Assembly (NCBI GenBank): GCA_934630735.1
Contig: CAKTWK010000026.1
Location: 1 to 29,461 of the forward strand
Source: an uncultured Collinsella sp.
GTDB lineage: Bacteria > Actinomycetota > Coriobacteriia > Coriobacteriales > Coriobacteriaceae
Length of the DNA: 29,461 nt
Reading direction: 5' to 3'
This document shows positions 18,601 to 25,512 of this stretch, piece by piece. A model generated the notes under the pieces. It was not told the origin of the DNA. It saw only the letters and a program-made list of their open reading frames with translations, and searched no databases. The position numbers and the translations under genes are program-made. Position 1 is the stretch's first letter. Every line of letters begins with the position of its first letter.

Positions 18601-19292
18601 TCGAGTGCCACTTGTGCCTTCTCGGTCGCGGCCTTGCTCGCACCCAACGCCGCGCGATAGGCGTCGGCAAGCGCCGAAGTGTCAGCCTGGCCGCGCGCCA
18701 CGCACACGTCGTCCATACCGCCCGGCAACTGGCTCGACAGCTCCAGCAGGTCGCGCACCAGACCCTTGATGGTCGTACCGCCGCCAAAGGAACCGCCCTC
18801 GCCCGCCATGGGATACCAGGCATAGAGGGCCTTGAGCGATGCCGCGAGCTCGGGGGCGGCATCGGGTGCCGTCGCGCGACCCAGCACATGCTCAACAGCC
18901 TGATCCATGAGCTCGTCGGTATCGGTGAGCACCGTGAACTCGGGGTCGATGCCCAGCTCCAGCGCGTGCGCGCGCAGGATACGCGAGCACATGCCGTGAA
19001 TGGTCGAGATCCACGCGTCGTCGACGGTCAGGGCTTCCTCGTCCATGCCCTCGTCGATAAGCGCACGGCGCACGCGGTCGCGAATCTCGGCCGCGGCATC
19101 CTTGGTAAAGGTGATGGCGAGCACCTGGTCCAGATGCTCGACGAACGGACCGGACTCGGGCGAGAGCGCGTAGACGATGCGGCGCGTGAGGGTAAAGGTC
19201 TTGCCCGAACCGGCGCCCGCCGAGACAAACAGCGGACGGTCGAGCGTTTTGACGATCTGCAGCTGTTGCGGCATCAAAGTCGAAAGATCCAT
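15660..19292 (-). CDS. addA: helicase-nuclease subunit AddA
   Basis: 1210 residues, the motor and nuclease subunit of AddAB, which processes double-strand ends for RecA loading. UvrD/RecB superfamily 1A motifs: Q-motif and Walker A AGAGSGKT (25-32), motif Ia ITFTKDAA (60-67), motif II DEFQDTD (347-353), motif III GDAQQSIYRFRGA (375-387), motif V TVHASKGLEYPVV and motif VI YVAMTRAREL. The C-terminus has the RecB-type nuclease: EGAIDAL, then VIDYKTG (catalytic Asp1145 and Lys1147). An acidic, low-complexity linker separates helicase from nuclease. The start at 19292 lies three bases after the addB stop, and AAGGAGGG inside the end of addB serves as ribosome site, so the pair is one operon. Confidence 0.93.
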   Translation of the reverse strand: MDLSTLMPQQLQIVKTLDRPLFVSAGAGSGKTFTLTRRIVYALSPESGPFVEHLDQVLAITFTKDAAAEIRDRVRRALIDEGMDEEALTVDDAWISTIHGMCSRILRAHALELGIDPEFTVLTDTDELMDQAVEHVLGRATAPDAAPELAASLKALYAWYPMAGEGGSFGGGTTIKGLVRDLLELSSQLPGGMDDVCVARGQADTSALADAYRAALGASKAATEKAQVALDAIDAFEASGKTMEDAARLMMSCTMPRASKAFPKEQVELLKAEAADAFINIVLACGGPALDALVGLARSVEAEYRALKATQSALDNNDLLRMAYEALRDYPAIRAAYEGRFKMVMIDEFQDTDQMQVDLIRYLTGAGERALCTVGDAQQSIYRFRGAEVEVFRRQERKVGLSAASEATAVADAPAGELVKLVRNFRSHDEVLRYVARVFDGDDGGLMQGFLDLEASDGRKDTLVADASRRQALFVAGGSTQERTQAKARAIAERFRALADAGQPQGGMVLLLGRMTNADVYAQAFRDQGLDCVITGGSVFAQAAEVQTVRALVCALANPADTAQGLMPLLASPMFALGAQEFLALATKLDSETGETSRRNIDAGIMSDSDVPGLQDLPLVTRAREVLRYALRRVGRDSFAAIARDTVNASGWFVRLAQRGPEGKAIAANVLKALDAVAEAEAEFGNSPRSIALAFDRFLAGKEAPGALNEEGDGAVRIMTVHASKGLEYPVVAVAECFGVRKSSGAAQMGRVEGGAQVVALPARFDGVKLADGTFVKGDDVKKQFEHAFKGKGTSLWLPPELMEDVCATGSPAEAFVRLRSDDLQLSLEERARLLYVAMTRARELVILAMDAGVSRGKVCAPTFDVETDLTYDVLRRILPTDALDMPQLDADRLVFDNSQPGDYELISLSDFTFGEQAFEANASLDAEGRLVRGDAEPEGAGADARAAVPGPADSKPDSFELVYPQAAGVRMGTCPFPARDSYSYSSIAAALHAEAEDRAAETRVPMDEAGDDAESDGSETTDADVAAVEPAGNPMALGSAFHAACQWLIEMGADALPAERADALARLWRLTPEQRERFDVALNRWLRSSVRAELLAWPCIRAEVPFFSLGCEDEDIARYGAYAEGAIDALATDPADSSRALVIDYKTGGTPDETPEQLQGKHALQARVYADVLHKAGFEAVTVKFVRVEQPDPAIFVEPAEPQVVTYNL

Positions 19293-19295
19293 GGT

Positions 19296-22200
19296 CTACA
19301 CGTCCCTCCTTACAAACGTTCCTTCGTGGTTATACGAGCAGCGGGCATGCGCGGCCTGCGTCGACGCCGGGTCGACAGCAGCGACGTTGCCCGCCTCGAG
19401 CTCGCGCAGGCGCTCGGCGATGCCGGCCTCCACGCGGTCGAGCAGCGCATCGAAGTCCATGTTGCCGCCCTCGCCGGGGAAACCTTTCTTAAGGCCCGGG
19501 ATGCGACCGTCGCCGCGCTCTTCCTCGAGTAGCTCGGCGCTCGCGGCACCGCGCAACGCCGGCTTGCCGCCCTTGGTCGAAAAGTAGAGCGCCGCGCGGG
19601 TGTCCAAATCCAGCGTCCGGCGCATGGCCTGCGCATAGATAAGCGTCTGGGTATGGGGCGGCAGCCACCGCGGATCGTCGATGGGCGCCGTGCCCGATTC
19701 CTCGTCGCGCACCGTAGGGTCGGCGAGCTTAAACTCCTCAACGCCCGTGCGGTGCTTGTAGTCGATCACGACGGCGCGGTTCTCGGCATCCACATCCACG
19801 CGGTCGATGCGCCCGCCGAGCGGCCAGCCGGCATACTCAACGTTAAGATCGTTAAAGGCAAACTCAAGGTAGCGCGGAGCAAAAGGAGTCAGCGCCTCGG
19901 CTTCATAGGCAAGCACGCCCTCCAGCTGCGGCAGAATCTCGGCCACCTGGCGCTCCTCCACCGGAGAGAGCGGCACGAGCGGGCCCTCGTTGCCACGCTT
20001 GGAAGCATGCTCGGCCAAAGTCTCGTCAAAGACCTCGCGCAGCAGCTCCTGGGCACGTGGCAGGTTCTCGGGTGTCACGCGTTCCATGCCCTCCTGGGGC
20101 AGACGGGCGTGCAGGTGTTCCAGCACGTCGTGGACAAAGTTGCCCTTCTCCATATTGCCAAAGCCGGCGTCGATCGACTGGGGTTTCACGCGGTACGAGA
20201 CGAACCAGCATAGCGGGCAGGTCGAATAGGCCTCGATCTGCGAGGCAGACGTCAGGCGCGGCACCAGCGGCGCATCCTCGCCCTCGCCATCGCGACGGCG
20301 CAGGACCAGATACGGAATGGCTTCATCGCTCAGATGCTGAGGAGCTTCGCAGGTCACGCGCTCGCGCCTAAGACCTTCGCCTGCCGCGGGATCAAAATCG
20401 GCGACGATACCGCCCTCGCCCACGCACGCAACCTTGACGGCGCCAGCGGCCTCGGCATGCGCCCGCAGCTCGGTCCATACGGCTGCCGGGTAGCACTCGC
20501 GCGCCTGGCGATCGTGCGTCACGCGGGCGAGCGCGACCGGACCGCTCGCCGCCTGCATTGCACGGCCAAAGCGCACGCGCAGCAGGGCGGCGGGCTCCAA
20601 AGACACGCCGTCGCGACGCAGCTCGGCCGTCAACGTGGCAAGCGGGCCCTCTTCGTGCGAAAGCGGGTAGCTGCCCAGGTCGACATCGGCAAACAGCACG
20701 GCATCGTAGTCGCCGGGACGCAGGACCGACGCATCGGGAAGCGACACAAAGCGCACTTGTGCCCGTGGCGTGCGATCGACCTCGTAGGTCTCGTAATCGT
20801 AAGCGGTACTGCGCTTGTCCACCTTGGTTCGAACGCCGTCGAGAACCGGCACGGTCGCGGCCTGCGACACGTCGAGCGCGCGAGCATCGTTCATAAGGAT
20901 GTCGATGGCATGGCGCAGCAGAGCCGTCTCTGCCTGGCGACGGGCCTGGCCGTCAAGGCAGCCTAGAGCGCGATCGGGCAGCGCCTCGGCGACGGCGAGC
21001 ATGGCCTTGAGCGCCGTCACGGGCTTGTCGCGCCACAGCGCCTGAAACACGTCCGAGACCACGCACGGCACGTTCTTAAACCAGTTTTCTTCGCTGGCGG
21101 CCTTGCGGGCGCCCCTCACCTGGCCCTGCACGCTCTGCAGCAGGCTCTTGACGCCCGCAGTGGTCTTGCTGCGCGACAGGCGCATGTTCTTGTCGAAGCC
21201 GCGGGCACTCGCGGCGTCGGCACCCGAAAGCGGACTGTAAATCCAGTCGGTAAGCTCTGGAGCGGGCCACCACTCGGTCTTGGAAGCGGCGCCCTCGTCG
21301 GCGGCTTTCATGCGCTCGATCAGATTGGCGAGCGCCGTGAACTGCCTGCCCGCGATGGATTGGGAAAACGCCGTGAACTCAGTCGTCTCGGCCGCAATGT
21401 GACGCGCCGCCAAACGGGCAGCGAGTTCACCGAACAGCTGGGGCGCCCGGGCAGAAACCACGAGCACGCGCGCGGGGTCGGCGTTCGTCGCGGCGCCGTC
21501 GCGCGACACGGACTCCTCACATGCCGCGACCAGGTTCTCGAGAGCATCCACATAAGCGCGGGCGCGGGCATGGGGGCCGGCCACCTCTATAAAAATAGGC
21601 TGAGCAGCAGGTGCAGAAGCGGTCTCGGACGCGCCGGTGTCCTCCCCCAACGGGGCGGCCTCAAACAGCACACCGCGGGCATCAAAGGCGGTAGCCAGGT
21701 CCTCGCGCATCGCCGCCTGCTCGCAAGCCAGCAGCACGACAACCTCTCCCCCGCTATTCGCCACGGCCGACAACAGCTCGAGCAGGCTATGCGTAAACGA
21801 CGTGACACCACGCACGCAGACGGCGCGGATGCACCCCGGCAGGCTGTTCACCAGGGCTTCTGCCATCATATCGGCGGCTTCACAGGGCTCGACCATATCT
21901 CGACGATCCAAGCCGCTCGCATAGGCGCTCAACAGCTCGAACACGCGGGCCTCGGCGTCGCTTTTGGGCTCGGGCCGAGCGGCGGCATCGCGACGGCGTT
22001 CGTCGCCCGTCCCCGCCACGCCCGGCAACACGTCGCGGGCCATACGCGCAAGCATGCGTACCGTGCCTTGGCTGCGCGAGAGCGGCTGCAGAGCAGCGTC
22101 GTCGCGACGGTCGATCATGTCCGAGAACAGCATCTGGCGCTGAAGGTTATCCACAAAGCTGCGGCCATCGCCCATAAGCTCCCACAGCGAGCGGAGCCAC

Positions 22201-22394
22201 GATGTGGGCGTCTTGTAGTCGATGCCCAGCGAAGCCCCGACTTCTGCCGCATCATGACGGCACAGGTCGAGCTCGGCAAATGTTGGCGCCAACAGAACAG
22301 CGCGCCCGTGGCGGGCAACCAGGTCGGCCAGCAGCGCCGCCTCGGCATCGCTCAAATCCGTGCCGGCATTAGTGGTATAGATTCGAACAGGCAT
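19296..22394 (-). CDS. addB: helicase-nuclease subunit AddB, divergent
   Basis: 1032 residues, the second AddAB subunit, which in known systems recognises Chi and cuts one strand. The C-terminal RecB-type nuclease is intact: GNFVHDVLEH (His755), GGRIDRVD (Asp864), VVIDYK (Asp878, Lys880) and QTLIYAQA. Two classic features are missing: the N-terminus has no GxxGxGKT loop, and the C-terminal CxxCx5C of the Fe-S cluster is reduced to one Cys (Cys1019); Cys726 and Cys729 remain before the nuclease. The rest is poorly conserved Ala-rich helicase-like sequence. ATG 22394 follows GGAGG at a short spacing. First gene of addB-addA; the terminator of the preceding gene sits about 135 bp upstream. AddB identity rests on order, length and the nuclease domain. 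Confidence 0.85.
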   Translation of the reverse strand: MPVRIYTTNAGTDLSDAEAALLADLVARHGRAVLLAPTFAELDLCRHDAAEVGASLGIDYKTPTSWLRSLWELMGDGRSFVDNLQRQMLFSDMIDRRDDAALQPLSRSQGTVRMLARMARDVLPGVAGTGDERRRDAAARPEPKSDAEARVFELLSAYASGLDRRDMVEPCEAADMMAEALVNSLPGCIRAVCVRGVTSFTHSLLELLSAVANSGGEVVVLLACEQAAMREDLATAFDARGVLFEAAPLGEDTGASETASAPAAQPIFIEVAGPHARARAYVDALENLVAACEESVSRDGAATNADPARVLVVSARAPQLFGELAARLAARHIAAETTEFTAFSQSIAGRQFTALANLIERMKAADEGAASKTEWWPAPELTDWIYSPLSGADAASARGFDKNMRLSRSKTTAGVKSLLQSVQGQVRGARKAASEENWFKNVPCVVSDVFQALWRDKPVTALKAMLAVAEALPDRALGCLDGQARRQAETALLRHAIDILMNDARALDVSQAATVPVLDGVRTKVDKRSTAYDYETYEVDRTPRAQVRFVSLPDASVLRPGDYDAVLFADVDLGSYPLSHEEGPLATLTAELRRDGVSLEPAALLRVRFGRAMQAASGPVALARVTHDRQARECYPAAVWTELRAHAEAAGAVKVACVGEGGIVADFDPAAGEGLRRERVTCEAPQHLSDEAIPYLVLRRRDGEGEDAPLVPRLTSASQIEAYSTCPLCWFVSYRVKPQSIDAGFGNMEKGNFVHDVLEHLHARLPQEGMERVTPENLPRAQELLREVFDETLAEHASKRGNEGPLVPLSPVEERQVAEILPQLEGVLAYEAEALTPFAPRYLEFAFNDLNVEYAGWPLGGRIDRVDVDAENRAVVIDYKHRTGVEEFKLADPTVRDEESGTAPIDDPRWLPPHTQTLIYAQAMRRTLDLDTRAALYFSTKGGKPALRGAASAELLEEERGDGRIPGLKKGFPGEGGNMDFDALLDRVEAGIAERLRELEAGNVAAVDPASTQAAHARCSYNHEGTFVRRDV

Positions 22395-22528
22395 GGTCCT
22401 CCACTCAAACCGTTCGCAATATTCAACGCATCTATCCTACCCGCCTGCACGGACAACCTGACCCCAATGCACCAGATCCCCTCGATGATCCGTTTTCCTC
22501 CGTCCCCAAGGGATCAATTTCGACACAC

Positions 22529-22551
22529 AAAAACCGCCCCCGAAGGGGCGG
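22529..22551 (-). terminator. intrinsic terminator after the YerC-like gene
   Basis: A 7-bp stem CCGCCCC/GGGGCGG (22534-22540 with 22545-22551) closes a TTCG tetraloop on the minus strand and is followed by five T. It lies about 30 bp after the stop of the YerC-like gene. Confidence 0.85.
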
Positions 22552-22580
22552 CTCCAGCTGATTCGTTTGTTGCCGTTGGC

Positions 22581-22880
22581 CTACTCGCCATCCTCCAGCT
22601 TGATGAGGATCTTGCGATAGCCACCGTACTCGCCGTTGAGCGCCTTGGAAACACGACTCACCGTGGTGGACGAAGCGCCCGTGCGGGCCTGAACCTCAAC
22701 ATAGGGCTCGCCCTCATCCAGATAACGCGCGACCTGCAAGCGCTGCGAAAGATCGCAAATCTCGCGCGGCGTGCAGATATCGGTTAAAAACGCCTGGATA
22801 TCCTTCTCGTCATCCAAAAGACTAAATGCGTGGACTAGCTGCTTGACATCAGGCTTGTCAAACATGTTCTCGATGTTCAT
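22581..22880 (-). CDS. YerC/YecD-type TrpR-like regulator
   Basis: 99 residues of the TrpR-like helix-turn-helix superfamily, YerC/YecD branch. These are small cytoplasmic DNA-binding proteins whose ligand is generally unknown. Features: N-terminal helices with FSLLDDEKDIQAFLTDICTPREI, then a typical HTH at about residues 57-85 (GEPYVEVQARTGASSTTVSRVSKAL), where the TSSTTVSRV-like recognition helix is a family hallmark. The Shine-Dalgarno GGTGA is four to five bases from ATG 22880. A strong terminator follows, so it is not in the addBA operon. A possible promoter (TTGTCG, 19 bp, TACACT on the minus strand) lies at 22986-23016. Target genes cannot be told from the context. Confidence 0.9.
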   Translation of the reverse strand: MNIENMFDKPDVKQLVHAFSLLDDEKDIQAFLTDICTPREICDLSQRLQVARYLDEGEPYVEVQARTGASSTTVSRVSKALNGEYGGYRKILIKLEDGE

Positions 22881-23204
22881 CGATCACCGCCAAACCCGCC
22901 AAAAGGCATCGAAGTTGATACTGACATCGGGCATCGTTCACCCGTAATATGCAATAAAACTATGCATGGGCCATTTGCCCGTAGCAGTGTAGCACACCAC
23001 CAAACTAAAGCGACAAGACTCTCTGCCAGCGGCACGTTTTTTAGGACGAACGCCGTTTTGAAACCGAATGCGCACGCAAGCTCCACGAATATCTGAGACA
23101 ATGAGCGGCCGAACAAGGCGGCACACCCGCGCGTCCGTCCAGGCTGCCGCAGCAAGCCGTTTCACGCGTCACCAACGCACCCTGCGCAAGAAAGGATTCA
23201 CACC
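22881..23204. other. divergent intergenic region with no clear gene
   Basis: This 324-bp gap separates the YerC-like gene (minus) from the small membrane protein (plus). It holds the possible minus-strand promoter at 22986-23016 and a 16-codon upstream frame at 22884-22934. The rest shows no convincing plus-strand promoter, hairpin or RNA gene. Confidence 0.5.
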
Positions 23205-23570
23205 ATGCGCTTTATGCTTAACTGGCTCTTCACCTCAATCGCCATCGCGATTGCCACGTTCCTCGTCCCCGGCATCCAGCCCTTCGGTTTTACCGAGGCC
23301 TGGGTCTGCTTCGCCTTCGTGGGACTGTTCCTGAACATCGTCGATTCGTTCGTCAAGCCGATCCTGACGGTCATCTCGCTGCCGCTCACGATCATTACAC
23401 TGGGCATTTTCCAACTTGTCGTCAACAGCTTTATGCTCGAGCTCGCAAGTTACCTGTCGGTCAACCTGCTGGGCGTCGGCATCTCCATCGCAAGCTTTGG
23501 CTCGGCCTTTATGGGCAGCATCCTGGTGTCCATCATGCGCAGCATTCTCGACAGCATCGCCGAGGACTAA
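23205..23570 (+). CDS. phage-holin-IV-like four-helix membrane protein
   Basis: 121 residues, very hydrophobic, with four predicted transmembrane segments (about 5-25, 30-50, 54-80 and 88-112) and short charged ends. It fits the Phage_holin_4_2 / mycobacterial 4-TMS family (DUF360-like), with the typical N-terminal VPGI and central FVKPILTVISLPLTIITLGIF segments. These proteins are common chromosomal genes in Gram-positives; despite the name they are not evidence of a prophage, and the role is unknown. ATG 23205 has AAAGGA about 9 nt upstream. A strong terminator follows, so it is a single-gene unit. Confidence 0.9.
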   Translation: MRFMLNWLFTSIAIAIATFLVPGIQPFGFTEAWVCFAFVGLFLNIVDSFVKPILTVISLPLTIITLGIFQLVVNSFMLELASYLSVNLLGVGISIASFGSAFMGSILVSIMRSILDSIAED

Positions 23571-23609
23571 AAGGCCATTCCGGCCGCGCCCGTCTCAACA
23601 GCCCAAAAC

Positions 23610-23650
23610 GAAGGCCGCCCATCGCAAAAATGGGCGGCCTTCTTATTTGT
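23610..23650 (+). terminator. strong, probably bidirectional terminator
   Basis: A perfect 13-bp stem (23610-23622 with 23630-23642), loop of 7 nt, then TTATTT on the plus strand. On the other strand the stem is followed by CGTTTTG, so it may also stop the convergent Rrf2 gene that ends at 23712. Confidence 0.85.
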
Positions 23651-23711
23651 CAGGTCTCAAAGGACGAGAGAATCTACCATTTCCGCCCCGTCCCCACATG
23701 GCAGGTTTGGG

Positions 23712-24140
23712 TTAGATGACGTAGTCATAGCCATGGCTGGGAGCGACAAGTTGATCAAGCGTCACACCGTCGAGGTAGTCGTTGATGAGCTTGTCCAGGT
23801 TCTTCCACACGTCGAGCGTGGGGCACTCATCCGAACGCGAGCAGCCCTTGCAGTCGCCATCCAGGCAGGCGACCGGCGCCAGACTACCCTCGGTCAGGCG
23901 CAGGATCTCGCCCACCGTGTACTGCTCGGGCGGGCGCGTGAGCACGTAGCCACCGCCCTTGCCGCGCATGCCCGAAAGCATGTTGGCGCGCACGAGCGTA
24001 GCCAAGATGTTCTCGAGATATTTCTCGGAAATCCCCTGTCGCGCCGCGATCTCTTTGAGCGGGATGCGACCGGCCGCCTGGTGCTCGGCCAGATCGACCA
24101 TAACGCGCAGGGCGTACCTGCCCTTAGTAGAAACCAACAT
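23712..24140 (-). CDS. Rrf2-family regulator with four cysteines (IscR/CymR group)
   Basis: 142 residues. Winged-helix repressor of the Rrf2 family: STKGRYALRVMVDLAEH at the N-terminus, a helix-turn-helix at about 27-50 (LKEIAARQGISEKYLENILATL) and the wing RGKGGGYVLTRPP (about 59-71). Cys92, Cys97, Cys100 and Cys106 follow; IscR uses Cys92, Cys98 and Cys104 to hold [2Fe-2S], so an Fe-S or redox sensor is likely, unlike CymR, which lacks these cysteines. It is divergent from cysK, 253 bp apart, and an inverted repeat lies in the cysK leader, so control of cysteine synthesis is a reasonable inference. A -10-like TAGAAT (24177-24182, minus) may start this gene. ATG 24140 has GAAAGG upstream. 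Confidence 0.9.
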   Translation of the reverse strand: MLVSTKGRYALRVMVDLAEHQAAGRIPLKEIAARQGISEKYLENILATLVRANMLSGMRGKGGGYVLTRPPEQYTVGEILRLTEGSLAPVACLDGDCKGCSRSDECPTLDVWKNLDKLINDYLDGVTLDQLVAPSHGYDYVI

Positions 24141-24176
24141 ATATAGTGCTGCCTTTCGGTCTTTTAGTCCGTTGAA

Positions 24177-24182
24177 ATTCTA
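24177..24182 (-). promoter_or_regulatory. possible -10 of the Rrf2 gene
   Basis: TAGAAT on the minus strand, about 37 bp before the ATG, within an A/T-rich stretch. The -35 match is weak. Confidence 0.35.
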
Positions 24183-24257
24183 GCCGAAAAATTGGCTTTG
24201 AAAATACCCGTTCCGGTCAAGATGGTTAATCGACTCGTAATAATCTTCTATTTCCTA

Positions 24258-24286
24258 TTGCGTTACTAGGCTTTACTGTCTACTAT
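24258..24286 (+). promoter_or_regulatory. cysK promoter
   Basis: -35 TTGCGT (24258-24263) and -10 TACTAT (24281-24286) are separated by exactly 17 bp, predicting a transcript start near 24293 and a leader of about 100 nt before cysK. Confidence 0.6.
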
Positions 24287-24295
24287 GCTTGCCAA

Positions 24296-24360
24296 CAGCT
24301 AAACGAACAACCTATAAGGTTTATGGGTTTAGCTGCCATACGCACCGTGAAACCACACGG
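24296..24360 (+). promoter_or_regulatory. inverted repeats in the cysK leader
   Basis: Just downstream of the cysK -10 there are nested repeats: outer perfect 9-bp arms CAGCTAAAC (24296-24304) and GTTTAGCTG (24327-24335), and inner arms AACCTATAA (24309-24317) and TTATGGGTT (24321-24329) with one mismatch. A smaller hairpin CCGTG/CACGG follows at 24345-24360. They could be an operator for the divergent Rrf2 protein or an RNA leader; no known riboswitch class is recognised. Confidence 0.5.
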
Positions 24361-24393
24361 CAACCAGCAACTTGAACACTTTGGAGGTTCACC

Positions 24394-25332
24394 ATGAGCA
24401 AGGTTTACACGTCCATCGATCAGCTTATCGGCCACACCCCGCTCCTGGAGCTCACCCACTTTGAGGCCGACGAGGACCTCAAGGCTCGTGTGCTCGTCAA
24501 ACTCGAATACTTCAACCCCGCCGGGTCAGTTAAAGACCGCGTCGCCAAGAACATGATTGACGAGGCCGAGAAGGCCGGCAAGCTCGTGCGCGGCGGCGAC
24601 TACACCATCATCGAACCCACGAGCGGCAACACCGGCGTCGGCATCGCCTCGGTGGCAGCGGCCCGCGGCTACAAGGTGATCATCACCATGCCCGAGACCA
24701 TGTCCGTCGAGCGCCGCAAGCTTATGCAGGCATACGGCGCACAGCTCGTGCTCACCGACGGCTCCAAGGGTATGAAGGGCGCTATCGCCAAGGCCGAGGA
24801 GCTGCAGAAGGAGACCCCCAACAGCATACTCGCCGGCCAGTTTGTGAACCCCGCCAACCCCGCCATCCACAAGGCCACGACCGGCCCCGAGATCTGGGAT
24901 GACACCGACGGCCAGGTCGACATCTTCGTCGCCGGCGTTGGCACCGGCGGCACCGTGACCGGCGTGGGCGAGTTCCTCAAGGAGCAGAACCCCGAGATTA
25001 AGGTCGTCGCCGTCGAGCCCGCCACCTCCCCGGTGCTCTCTAAGGGCCAGGCAGGCCCGCATAAGATCCAGGGTATCGGTGCCGGCTTTGTGCCCGACGT
25101 CCTCGACACCCAGGTCTACGACGAGATCATCCCCGTCGAGAACGACGACGCCTTTGCCACCGGCCGCGCCGTGGGCCACAAGGAGGGCGTGCTCGTGGGC
25201 ATTTCGTCCGGCGCCGCCGTGTGGGCCGCCCTGCAGCTGGCCAAGCGCCCCGAGAACGAGGGCAAGACCATCGTGGCGCTGCTCGCCGACACCGGCGAGC
25301 GCTACCTGTCCACGGCACTCTTCCAGGACTAG
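24394..25332 (+). CDS. cysK: cysteine synthase A
   Basis: 312 residues, family-typical. This PLP enzyme makes L-cysteine from O-acetylserine and sulfide. The PLP Lys is Lys47 in NPAGSVKDR; the substrate loop PTSGNTG is at 75-81; the phosphate-binding loop GVGTGGT at 181-187; the PLP-ring Ser lies in ISSGAAV at about 270-276. ATG 24394 has GGAGGT about 6 nt upstream. It has its own promoter and a leader with inverted repeats, divergent from an Rrf2 regulator. Downstream there is a small hairpin (25337-25353, no T-run), then the terminator before mnmA. No serine acetyltransferase gene lies beside it in this window. Confidence 0.97.
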   Translation: MSKVYTSIDQLIGHTPLLELTHFEADEDLKARVLVKLEYFNPAGSVKDRVAKNMIDEAEKAGKLVRGGDYTIIEPTSGNTGVGIASVAAARGYKVIITMPETMSVERRKLMQAYGAQLVLTDGSKGMKGAIAKAEELQKETPNSILAGQFVNPANPAIHKATTGPEIWDDTDGQVDIFVAGVGTGGTVTGVGEFLKEQNPEIKVVAVEPATSPVLSKGQAGPHKIQGIGAGFVPDVLDTQVYDEIIPVENDDAFATGRAVGHKEGVLVGISSGAAVWAALQLAKRPENEGKTIVALLADTGERYLSTALFQD

Positions 25333-25434
25333 AGCTCTCGTTCTTAGAACGAGTCCAAGGCACGCCGGTCTCCCCTCTCTTCTGGCAGCCTGAGCTCATC
25401 CCAACAGGGTGTCCCACAGGACGCCCGAACTTGC

Positions 25435-25440
25435 TACAAT
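25435..25440 (+). promoter_or_regulatory. possible -10 before the mnmA leader
   Basis: TACAAT ending five bases before the terminator stem at 25445. If it is used, transcription would start within that hairpin. The -35 region is unclear. Confidence 0.3.
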
Positions 25441-25444
25441 GTCT

Positions 25445-25483
25445 GCGGCGCGGAACCAGCCTCCCGCGCCGCTTTTCTTTTTT
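25445..25483 (+). terminator. intrinsic terminator 30 bp upstream of mnmA
   Basis: A 9-bp GC stem (25445-25453 with 25464-25472; GCGGCGCGG/CCGCGCCGC), loop 10 nt, then TTTTCTTTTTT. It ends the cysK transcript, or acts as a leader terminator for mnmA, whose ATG is only 30 bases further on. Confidence 0.85.
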
Positions 25484-25512
25484 GGCCACAAGCCACCAAG
25501 GAGAACCTCCCC

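Noticed and set aside
22877..23155. 92-codon minus-strand frame overlapping the YerC-like start (ATGA)
   Set aside because: No family resemblance and no clear ribosome site; it spans the likely promoter of the YerC-like gene. The overlap alone is not enough.
23205..23570. Prophage remnant suggested by a holin-like protein
   Set aside because: The family is widespread on chromosomes, and no phage genes, integrase or attachment repeats are nearby.
24293..24393. T-box or SAM riboswitch in the cysK leader
   Set aside because: No T-box AGGGTGG sequence and no recognisable SAM core; only generic inverted repeats.
25337..25353. Terminator directly after cysK (CTCGTTC/GAACGAG), also resembling half of an SOS box
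   Set aside because: No T-run follows, the loop is very small and the spacing does not fit a LexA box; the real terminator is at 25445-25483.
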